64,000 nt of DNA from assembly GCA_010093705.1 (NCBI GenBank), contig MU006089.1:1490455-1554454 (forward strand), in the 5' to 3' direction. A model generated the notes under the pieces. It was not told the DNA's origin, did no database searches, and saw only the letters and a list, made by a program, of their open reading frames with translations. Shown here one piece after another: positions 26,807 to 36,805 of the stretch. Numbering within the stretch: position 1 is the first letter of the stretch; every line of letters starts with the position of its first letter. Source of the stretch: Patellaria atrata CBS 101060 (lineage: Eukaryota > Ascomycota > Dothideomycetes > Patellariales > Patellariaceae). Both the position numbers and the translations under genes were made by a program.

Positions 26807-28080
26807 ATGGCCCCGACAGTTAAGACGTACGTAATTTCTCATCCCGAGAAGAGAATTGCGCAGATAGGTCGAGAGATCATATCTCGATAGAGAATGCAAT
26901 ACCGGCCCGCAATTCTCTTCTTGGAGCTTGTGTCTTAGGATGCTGCTTCACCAGACTATTCTGACGCTCTTCTTAGATCCGTCCCGAGCAAAGATGATAT
27001 TCTTGTTCCGGAGACGCTTCTGAAGTAAGTCTTCTATTCCAAGTATTGCTTTGTGCTGCTGACCGTGAGCTAGGAAGCGCAAGTCTCAGGAGAAGGAGCG
27101 TGAGCAGCGCGCTGCCGATCTGGCAAAGAAGCGAAAGGTAGGTTTTCTTTTTCTTGTTGTAGACCCAAGGTTAAAAAGGGGGAGACGAAGAATGATGCAA
27201 AACAGCCAACCAACCCAAGTGACTAGACCTAAGGGCCGATGTTGTCAACTAATATACCATCTTTCGGGACTGATTCGTCTTCCTCCTAATCAGTGGGGTA
27301 AATTTATGAAGAAATATTCAGCTAACTAGACGTACTGATACAGGCAAACAAGGAGAAGAGATCCGTCATCTTCAAGCGCGCTGAAGCCTACACCAAGGAG
27401 TACCGCGATGCGGAGCAGGAGAAGATCCGTCTACGCCGCGCCGCGAAACAGGACAATTCCTTCTATGTTCCCGCCGAACCCAAATTGGTCTTTGTAACCC
27501 GTATCAAGGGTATCAACAAGATCTCGCCCAAGAAGCGCAAGACACTTCAACTCCTCCGTCTCCTTCAGATCAACAATGGTGTATTCGTCCGATTGACGAA
27601 GGCGACTTTGGAGATGTTGAAGCTCGTTGATGATCTGTGAGTTTACAAAGTACCCTCAGAGTCAATAGCCTAATACTGAAATTTGCCAACAGTGTCGCAT
27701 ACGGATACCCCAACCTCAAGTCCGTCCGCGAGCTTATCTATAAGCGCGGCTATGGCAAGGTCAATAAGCAACGTATCGCGCTCACCGATAACGCCATCAT
27801 CGAAGAGAATCTCGGCCAGTTTGGCATCGTCTGCATCGAGGATCTTATCCACGAGATCTACAACGTCGGCCCCAACGTACGTTCATAGCTGCACCCCTGA
27901 TCCGAAGACTTGTCTAACATTTAGCAACAGTTCAAGCAAGCTAGCAACTTCCTCTGGCCCTTCAAACTCAGCTCGCCCACTGGTGGCTTTAGGCCTAGAA
28001 AGTTCAAGCACTTCATCGAAGGTGGTGATTTAGGTAACAGGGAGGATCATATCAATGCTTTGATCAGGCGGATGAACTAG
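26807..28080 (+). CDS. RPL7: 60S ribosomal protein L7 (uL30)
   Basis: Structural protein of the large ribosomal subunit. Six exons: 26807-26826, 26977-27024, 27074-27137, 27344-27636, 27693-27876 and 27931-28080, giving 252 residues (yeast 244). The basic N-terminus ([20 protein letters not shown]) is followed by the uL30 fold with [37 protein letters not shown] and the C-terminal [15 protein letters not shown]. Introns 1 (150 bp) and 3 (206 bp) are much longer than the 49-60 bp norm of the window. Intron 3 contains a box C/D snoRNA and intron 1 a long hairpin. Ribosomal protein genes often host snoRNAs and autoregulate by splicing. Yeast RPL7 genes also host C/D snoRNAs in an intron. Confidence 0.96.
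26846..26922 (+). other. Long hairpin in RPL7 intron 1
   Basis: Bases 26846-26860 (GAGAAGAGAATTGCG) pair with 26908-26922 over 15 positions: 14 Watson-Crick plus one G-U. The loop contains a smaller CGAGA/TCTCG stem near 26871-26886. The hairpin lies wholly inside intron 1. It could bring donor and acceptor together or act as a regulatory element; the role is inferred. Confidence 0.6.
27183..27280 (+). ncRNA. Intronic box C/D snoRNA (snR39 / U51-like)
   Basis: Lies in RPL7 intron 3. A 7-bp terminal stem pairs AGACGAA (27183-27189) with TTCGTCT (27274-27280). Box C is ATGATGC (27192-27198, one base off the RUGAUGA consensus). Box D is CTGA (27270-27273). One base upstream of box D, ACCATCTTTCGGG (27256-27268) is complementary over 13 bases to the conserved 25S rRNA segment CCCGAAAGATGGT. 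By the D+5 rule the target is the G of CCCGAAAG, which I recall as yeast Gm805. Yeast RPL7 introns host snR39 and snR59, which act two bases away (Am807). The C'/D' boxes are degenerate. Excision is expected from the spliced intron lariat by exonucleases. Confidence 0.85.
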
Positions 28081-31000
28081 AGGGTGTGAGTGTTGATCAG
28101 ACGAACCATTAGAATTAAAACGCAAACAGGATTGCCCCTTTCTTGCATCTTGTCCAGGCGCTATGAAGGGTCTTTGATGCGGTGTGCATGCGATACGAAT
28201 AGGTAGTTGGCTCCATGATATGTGTTGCCGTTACAATTGAATGACCTTATAAATGAGATAGCAATTGCGACTCTCTTTTACTTTCGGATGGATCAGATAG
28301 AAAGTGCATTCGGGGCGTTTTACATACAAACGGTACTATGCTGAATGGAATACTTAGGCATTGGCCCGGTAACCGAGTCCCTACATAAGGTACCCGACGA
28401 TATCACAGTCGTGCGATGACAGTACAAAACAAAGTGACTACCTTACCGTACCCCTCTGCCTACTAAACTATAAAATGGAAAGTATTTGAACCCGTAATAC
28501 ATCGACGTCATCTTACGGCTACCACTCGGCACAATTATCCCCCATACTCGATAGTAGTGAGTCGAAAAGGGTTTACGCTACATTCCAGTCAAGTGCCTTC
28601 CGGTTACGTCAAGGGTCACTAGCACTTAGGTGGTGCTATGCGTGTAATGTACTCCGCGGGGGGGGAGGGAGGGACTAAATGAGACTGTACTGTAGACCGA
28701 GGTCGGGCCGTTTAGTTTTCTTTTTCCCTCTTTTTTTTTTCTCTCTAGATCGGGATGATGTTATGTTGAGTGAGTTGGATGTGGGATGGTGGGGTTGAGG
28801 GGCAATATTGGATTAAATGTCGGGTTGAGAGGGTTGACTGGGGCTGAATATACACTGTACCGGAGTTGGTTATATGGGAATGGCCTGACATTTTGCTGTT
28901 TTACAGCAGGAACCGGGCGGTTCAGGTTGTAGAACCTTTTTTTTTTTGGGGATACTGTGCATGTAGGTAGTTTGCAGAGTTTTCTTGATCCCCCAAGTAC
29001 AGTATGTTTTGATACTTACGGACTGGATTTTCATTGATGACGAGAGCTAGTCACATTGCTCTAATGAATCCAGTAGAGACGTTTAAATTTACTGGTGCTT
29101 TTCGGAAGCAATAGTGTCGGTTCTAGCGGGGTCATAACAAAAAAGAGTAACAGATGTTGATGCCCACGAGAAGCGACGACGGCGTACCAACCTGTTGAAG
29201 AATAGTATGCAGCTCTTTTTTTTTTCTCTACCATGAGCAGATACGGCATATGGTAGAGCGACACGTTCGGCAATAGACGGCATGTTGCAATGCTATTCGG
29301 TGGTGGCGGCGGTCGTGCTCGCTGTCAAGTAAGGATACCGCATATCTTGCATGTTCAGCAGTCTCTTAGAGGCTCATACGTGTTTCGCGTTTGGCGGAAG
29401 TCTTATGGAAAGGCTGATATAGTCTGAAGTTTCACCACTGGCACGAGTATAGTACTATCGTGTCAGTGAGCTCTGATGTTGTTTTGCGGCTGGTGACACA
29501 TCGCAGCATTCCAGATGTCCAAGCCACGATTTCGTACCCCGGCAGAGTGCTTTGATACGACGACTGAGCCTTCACGACTGTCCTCCACGTAACACCGCTT
29601 GGAGGAGCTACGAATGGGTATAAAAGATGGAGGGGCTGAACGAACCATGGTATAGAAATGTTGTCAAACTTGACTCAACATTGAATCGAAGGCAGACACA
29701 TTCTTATCATTCGGAGTAGTTAAGATGCTATGAATCCTGAGATGGACAACTGGGATGTAGCGCTAGATTCAGATCTCGCCGTTTCGGAAGGAATTTCCCC
29801 TCTCCCGTGCCAGTCATCTTAATAAGGTATCGTATATAGTCATAAGTGGATTCCGCATAAAATATTTTTTTGATTGGTTTGATGAGACAGGAGCGTGGTT
29901 AAGCAGCGACCCAATATGGCTGCCTGGCAGATTCCTACGCATGCAATTGAACGAGGATGGAGCTGTCTGGATGCTGCAGGGGAGACGTGTTCGTGGGGAT
30001 GGGCCGGGCAAAAAGGTGTCAACTTTGTCCGTGGTCGCTATTATTTTGCAAGATATTCTGGATGGAAATGCGGTGAAATGGGAGATACATGAGGTTCGTA
30101 CTGCACCACTATAATGAGCCTTGGCAGACGCCGTACAGTTTTGTTCCCGGCGACATTACGAACAGCCACTGCTCCATTTCAGATGATCCTCTCCGTTCGT
30201 TAAACGAATTTCGTCAGGTCTGATCATTATTATTGCGGTCTGCACGTGGAATCGTACTGTGTGTCGTCCTGACGGATAAACTCGTGAGCTCTATACCCGA
30301 TCTGTAGGGACGTCCTCTCTTGCATGTAGTGCGAAGTCAGCTACGCTCCCTTCGGTATGACCCTTTCAATTTTTTTTTATTTTTTTTTTTTGGCTTTGTT
30401 GAACCGTCCTGGTGGTCTCTTCAGCTTTTCTCAGGTCAGCGAGTTTGCCACAAAGCTCCCACAAATCAGGTGAAGGCGTATTATTTGAGTCTATCAAGTC
30501 TTGAAGATCTGAGGGGTAACGGCTGGTCTGTATACGAGCAGATGACGACTGGTGGGACACAGCTGTATGACGCTGCCAACGACGAAAAAGTTTAACGACG
30601 AGCATCTAGAGACAGTTTGTGATGTTACGGTCTAGTTCTAGGGCGGAGAATTTTCCTACAAGTTCGGAGTTGAGGATGTGCCCAAAGTGGAGGTCCAAGA
30701 TTCACGAACAACGACCTCGATGAACCGATGCCGACAGCACCCGTCAAGTTGCATCCACCTTTATTGTACGGCTCCTGAGTAAAAAGGACGATGGCAGTAT
30801 CAGAGACCGATGATCCGTGAAGTGCGTACCAGTAAGCTCACGAATTTCACGATGCCCATCTCGCTGTACTCGAATGAGACTTATCTTCGGACCGTGTTCA
30901 TTGGCCAGAAGTCATAATATACATGTACTTCTGTACAGACTCGGTTTAAGCTGAGGGCTTTTTCTCACATCATCACCGACACATGTACAGTAGCAGATTG

Positions 31001-33543
31001 AAGATCCGTGATGCAGGCGTCCACAGCGTCTTCTCGACTCAAGCTGCAGAAAGTGTCCATAACTCCATACTCAATTCTGCAGGTACTTTTTTGGAGTATA
31101 CTCCCATCAGGTCTTGTTTTATCATCAAGCAACCCCCTGGCCAGCGGGCCGGACCTCTTTGAATACTGGGCGTGACTTGTCAGAGTTTGCGCTGAAATCA
31201 TTTTGGGGAGTTGGTTAAGGTTTTTGTCCTGTAGAGTGCTCCAAGCGTCTTTTGGAATGTAAACGCGAAAAGCGATAGAATATCCGAAATATTTTACTGT
31301 AGACCTCTGGAACTACTGTATGTTGAATCGCTTTACGCAATACGCGAACTGACCCACCCCCACCAGAGCCAAAATCCTATCTCGATTGCATCTATGATAA
31401 TTGTTCCAGTACCTGAGACCCAGTCCAGTATGGTACAGTAGATTACCGTTCGTTAAAAACAAAGAGAAATCGTATCAACACAACAGGCTGCGCGGTCAGC
31501 GGCGTGACGTCTCCGGACTCTACTCCAATAATAAAGAGACTGCACTGCGAATCACTGCGCAGGCGGTGAGATGCACCTTTCCAATTTGTGCTGTAAGTTC
31601 TACCGTACGACGTGTCTCTCCACCCCTTCAGTCAGAATTCAAAAAGGGGATCACGGGGATCCACCGAGAAAATGATGCGGAACGGTCTGCTGGTGGGCCA
31701 TGGCTGTGTGCGGAGTTTTACGATTCCTTAAATGAATAATTCAACAGCCCTTGTTGGTCTAGTGCACAATTGGCCGTCATGTTAAAATGCTTCCACTGAT
31801 GTTAAATGTGGACTTTTGAAGCCCATACTGAATGAGGTATAGAGAGAGTCATAAAAATCCCTTTTACCTGTGAGTGAAGGTGAATCTCACAAATGGAGAA
31901 ATCCTTAAGCCAGGAGTCTGAATATCTTGGTTATGTTTTGTGCTTGACGGTACGGTAGAGTAATGGAATTATGGAAATAATAATAATAATAATCCGATTA
32001 GAATAATAATGTTTCGCTTCTCATCAGTTGCCGCCGACCGCCAAAAAGGAAAATCTTTTGGCAAGTATGGCAACCGCGAATGGATGGAGCCAATCCCATG
32101 AATGCACCTTCCACGAATCCACGGCCATGCCAGAATTTTTCCTTGCTCGGTTGCTCCCTCCAACCCACAACTTCAAGAAGGTGCCCCCCCCCCCCGGTCA
32201 CCCATAGGCTTGTGCTCTTTCCTTACCACTCACCTCGACTCACACGCGCACCCACCTTACTCTCCTGGTCCTGGCCTCGCTTTTGTCACCCCCTTGGGCC
32301 TCTTCCCGTCACTCACTCTTTCTCCCCATCAACTTACCTACACAACAATTTGTTCCTTCTACTCTCCCTCCCCTTCTCCCCACTCCCACCGCCGTTCTTC
32401 CCTCTCCCTCTTCGAACACCCTTACCCCGTTCTTTCAAGGCTTCAGCTTTGCGACTGCCTGGAGCGCTGCTTTTATTCAGCCTACGAATTCCCTTCGCCT
32501 CCGGTCTTTGTTGAAAGTTCGCCTTCGAAACGCCTTGGGTGGCTCTTTTTGCGGCATCACTTACAATACCTCACCCGACCACACTCCATCACCGAACTCG
32601 ATCGCGACATTTCTATCGATAGCATTAGTTAGGCCAAAGGATCAATCCTGAAATCATCGCCACTGCATCGTCGTCTTTTATTTCAAAGACACTCCTCGCA
32701 GCTCAGCCTCTATTCGCTTGTTTTGCTCTTGGTGATAGACTGGCGTTTCAACGTTTAGGTGCACTGCCGTGGTAACGCCTCCAGCTCAGCTCTAACACAT
32801 CGAACCTATACGAAGCTCATCCGACACGCCGATACCCATTAGACTTTTACCGTTTTCAACTTCTCGTCGTCCAAAGACTTTTGATTTCATCTTCTGAGCG
32901 TTCTCGTGAAATTCATCGTCATCTCCTACCGGGGTCCCGGGGAAAATTTCAATTTATCTCATCAACATTCAACGACAAGTCGCTTCAACCAAACCTCCGA
33001 TACAACGGTCAAACTCCGTCAAAGCGATCTATTAAGTTAGTTTCGCTTCTAAGGAATCTTGAGAACATCCATCGGACTTACGGTAACCGCCCACGCCCAA
33101 GGACGTCAATTGCCACTTAACCCGACACGATTTTTCAGATCGCAAGCATTGGCAGCATCAAACATCTGTCACTATAATCATCGTGGACGACTGAGAAAGT
33201 TCTATAATATTTTTCTTCCACAAGAACTATACAGTCAACATTAGTTTCTGCTTCGCACTACAGCACGACAGACTCGTTTTGCTCATACGACAATCTCTAA
33301 TCCAACGAAAACCTCTCCCCAATCAAGCGGACAAAAATTTTGCGCATGACAGTCACCTATTAGCAACCTTACAGACAAACATCGAGACCGTGAGCGTTCG
33401 CTCAGAGGTTTTCCTCGGGTTGAGATAAAAGAAACGGTTGGTAGAACCCCAGAAATCTCATCGGTTTTCTAGACTAATAAAACTGTTGTCCTACCAGTGC
33501 GAGCGCACTGTTTCTTTTACTTCCCGGCGACTTCGCAGAAAAC
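28081..33543. other. Gene-poor 5.4 kb region and long leader of the cyclin gene
   Basis: No convincing gene. Short open frames on both strands have no recognisable domain. 28081-32000 contains a G-rich tract (28658-28673: runs of 8, 3 and 3 G), several T-tracts, and repeated TACTGTA/TACAGTA words. From about 32080 to 33543 the + strand is pyrimidine-rich (C12 at 32184-32195), which suggests a promoter and a leader of up to 1.4 kb for the cyclin gene at 33544. A 5-codon upstream ORF is present at 33346-33363. Confidence 0.45.
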
Positions 33544-35007
33544 ATGCCATCCTTTTTTACGCGCAACATGCCTCGGCAGCAACTTCCTCTTACTCCCCCA
33601 GAATTCGTACCTAGCTACAATAACAACGGTTGTGGCAATATGCAGTACCAGCTGAATACGTATTCCAACCAAGGTCGTCTGGGAAGCCATGATGAGGGTA
33701 GATATGATATGTCACATCGATACCAACCGGCGTCGTTGCCAGCTGCGCCCCCTATGGCATACCAGCAGCCTGTCGGATATGCTCATTCAACCCATATTCC
33801 GACCGGCCATTCCTTCTACGAACCTGCAGGAGCAACGAGTTTGCCACCAATGCGCATGCAAGAACAGCCTTCTGTAAACAATGGCGGCTATCAGCATCAT
33901 CGCATTGAGGAAAACCGACACCTCGAGCAGCCTCGAAAGGAGGAAAAGCCCGTTGGCGGTGTGTCTGCAAAGTTAGATTACGACATGGAAGTCATGACAG
34001 ACTTTGTTTCTGAGATGACGCAGGGAATGTATGATCTCCTTCAGACCCCTATCTGCATGTCAGATATTGACATTATTCGAAGCGTTCAACCAGGACGGGC
34101 CATGCCTCCGCCGTTTCGCAAGTGGGTAAACCAAGTACTTTGTGCTACCCGTTTGCCGTCCGCGACCATATTGCTCAGCTTGCATTATCTATCTGTTAGG
34201 ATGCAGCTCTTGTCGAGAGGGGGGCATTTCGTTGCCACAGACGGTCAAATTTATAGACTTCTAACTATTGCGATGGTACTCGGCAGCAAGTTTTTGGATG
34301 ACAATACTTTCATTAACCGGTCTTGGTCTGAAGTCAGCGGCATCAGTGTCACTGACCTCAATAAGCTGGAAACTGAGTGGTTGGTTGCCATCGAGTTCAA
34401 ACTTCATCGCGATCCTTCCGAGCAGCAAGGCTTCCTCTCTTGGCATGATCATTGGAAAGACTACGAGACCCAGTCCGTGACACAGTCTTCACTCAGACCT
34501 GCGAAACTGAGCCCGATCGATACCAACGTTCAACGTCAGAATTCCGTTCACAAGCCGTTCTCTCCTGGTATATACCAGCAGCCTTATAATGCACCGGTGC
34601 GCCAGGATAGTATTAGGGCCCCGCAAACACAGTACAATGCGAATGCCTTTACCCAATTTGATCCTTGGCTTGTGCCTCGATCAACTGCGGATACCTCTCC
34701 TGCTTCTGCTCCCCATACCGGTCCCACTACGCCTGAATTTTACGGTGGTCCAGGGACCTGGGCTCCTCCGGAGGGTTACTCGCGACGAACAATGTTTGGA
34801 TTCCCGGCATCGTCTCAATCTCATACCCAGCCTTCTCAACAGACCTCCACTTACAATAATAACCTTACACCATTCACTCCCCATTTCACCGCTCCAGCTT
34901 GGGGTAATCACGGCCATGCTTATGGCTGCACCTGTTTCTCATGTTGCCGTCAGCATCCGAGTTATATGATGGCCCCTGGATTTGGTCCCCAATCAGTGGC
35001 CGGCTGA
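33544..35007 (+). CDS. CLG1/Pho80-type cyclin
   Basis: Single-exon gene of 487 residues. The cyclin fold occupies about residues 140-300: YDMEVMTDFVSEMTQGMYDLL, then FRKWVNQVLCATRLPSATILL, IYRLLTIAMVLGSKFLDDNTF and TDLNKLETEWLVAIEFKL. This is the pattern of PCL/Pho80-like cyclins that pair with a Pho85-type kinase, and of yeast Clg1. It is flanked by long Gln/Pro/Tyr-rich low-complexity tails. The C-terminus carries a small Cys/His cluster (HGHAYGCTCFSCCRQH). The start at 33544 (MPSFFTRNMPRQ) could be replaced by the internal ATG at 33568. It sits behind an unusually long gene-free upstream region, suggesting complex regulation. The specific orthology to CLG1 is an inference. Confidence 0.8.
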   Translation: MPSFFTRNMPRQQLPLTPPEFVPSYNNNGCGNMQYQLNTYSNQGRLGSHDEGRYDMSHRYQPASLPAAPPMAYQQPVGYAHSTHIPTGHSFYEPAGATSLPPMRMQEQPSVNNGGYQHHRIEENRHLEQPRKEEKPVGGVSAKLDYDMEVMTDFVSEMTQGMYDLLQTPICMSDIDIIRSVQPGRAMPPPFRKWVNQVLCATRLPSATILLSLHYLSVRMQLLSRGGHFVATDGQIYRLLTIAMVLGSKFLDDNTFINRSWSEVSGISVTDLNKLETEWLVAIEFKLHRDPSEQQGFLSWHDHWKDYETQSVTQSSLRPAKLSPIDTNVQRQNSVHKPFSPGIYQQPYNAPVRQDSIRAPQTQYNANAFTQFDPWLVPRSTADTSPASAPHTGPTTPEFYGGPGTWAPPEGYSRRTMFGFPASSQSHTQPSQQTSTYNNNLTPFTPHFTAPAWGNHGHAYGCTCFSCCRQHPSYMMAPGFGPQSVAG

Positions 35008-36805
35008 TTACCTTCAGTCAGGGCCTAAATTGCTACCGATAATTTCTTGTTAATACCTCTCGACCTCTCGTTTTCGATCGTCTATATCATCCATCGGCGT
35101 GGCGTTGTATGGCTTATTTGTTTCTTTCAGCGATGTTCGATTTCGAAAAGTTCTTGGTGGAGTTGTCACTCAAAAGCGGGTGCATCGTGAGCTCGGCTTG
35201 TTCATATTCCCCGGTCCGTGGCATTATCTCCCGGCGGTTCGACTAGTTGACCGCGTTGGCAGCCACGACTACATCTGAGGTTTTCCTTCTTCGTCGTTTT
35301 AACTTAGGACTTGGCGGGGCTTTCTATTTCCAACTTCTAACGAAATTCGGCACTGGGCATGTTAGATCTCCTTTGTCTCCTTGACTGTTTTTCATATGGT
35401 CAGTTCTCGATAGAGTGGTTTTTTTTCCACGGGTCATTGGGTTTGGAGCTCAAAACTGAGCTACGTCGGTTTTCCTGGGTGCTTTTTCGGGATTTGTGAA
35501 AATTGTTTTGCGTGCACGATTGTGTTTGAAATTTTGTCATCAGGGGTTTCTTATTACTCTTCAGTTCTACGGGCCATGGTTTCTCCCCTGCATGGTCCAG
35601 GTTGTTTATTTTGACTTGCTTTTTGTGGCATTGCCGCAATTCTTTCGCACGATATGAGTATTGTATTTCGTGCCTTCTCTTTAAGGAACTTTGACGTCTT
35701 CCCTTCATCTGCATATGTTCTTGACGGTTATAGGCTTTTGCTTGGTATCAGTTTCTTGCACCCCCCTCGTTTATGAGTAGTGTCTTGTAATGCACATCTT
35801 GAAGGAATAGATGCAAATCAGTTGGCTTTTCCCTTTTCATTCTGGCATTGGGCAAGGTTAGGGAAATACGAGGGAAAATAGAGGCCAATAGTGGTAGCAT
35901 TCTGGAGCTACCATGACCTATTGGATGGAAGGAGAATATCGTCGATTTCCGCTCGCTGAAGCGACCTTCGATAGAAAATAAAATGGTCCCCGGGGCCGCA
36001 CTTCATCCAACGTACTTGATCTCTCGGTTTTCAAAGTGCATCCCAAAGTCACGACAATCATCTTCGGGTTAAGAGTAACACCTAAAGAGTAATACCTACT
36101 GGTGCTGACGATTGAGCTTGATGAGATAGCGGAGTTTTTAAGCTGAACCTAATATTTTTAAAGGTTCCTTGGGAATATGCGGATAAGTACAATTCTTTTT
36201 TGATGAGATATCGTCCATGTCAATAACTTTTTATTGCAGAGATCGAGTTCTTTTGACCCTTGATCCTTTCGGGCGAACTTGTATGCACTAGACAAGAGTA
36301 CTCACTCCAACCATGTTACCAGTTAGAGAGGTCGCCCAATCCCAATCGTTCCCTATCTGTACGGTAGCGTTGCGTGTAACATAGTAATAATCTTTCCCTA
36401 TGTCCGTCCGTCTACCCGATGACTACCGTACCACGTAATAAGGGATCTCATACCCTCTGGGTTGACAAATTTTTGTGGTTGGAACAAAGGAGTTCATGTC
36501 CAGCTCGCTACTTCACTATCTTCACATGTCCGTTTTCGGGAGCGAGAGTGAGATGGAACTAAGGTTTATAAAGATCCAGAAGCGGTCGGAATCACAGACA
36601 ACCGAGCTTCATGATGATTTCTTTGACGTCTTTGCCACGTAGAGATGGATATTTTCTTTGAAGAGCAACTGAGCCCCAATAGCTTTCAAGACGGACTATC
36701 TCATACCCCTGACCCCTCGCGACTACGCTCGTTGCTAAGTTTAACCACCAGGCGTTCCCTTTACAGCCTTGACCGATTCGTAGCGGCAGCTTACAAGCAG
36801 CGATT
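35008..36805. other. Intergenic, 3' of cyclin gene
   Basis: No gene recognised. The first ~750 bases are T-rich and may be a long 3' UTR. A minus-strand open frame at 35400-35714 is Lys/Arg/Ser/Asn-rich because of that T-rich context, and I do not accept it. Confidence 0.45.

Noticed and set aside
32080-32651. Three overlapping open frames of 122-176 codons
   Set aside because: All come from a pyrimidine-rich tract with no stops by composition; no domain and likely leader or promoter.
28081-33543. Search for transposon or LTR remnants
   Set aside because: No terminal repeats, no target-site duplications and no reverse transcriptase, integrase or transposase motifs were recognised.
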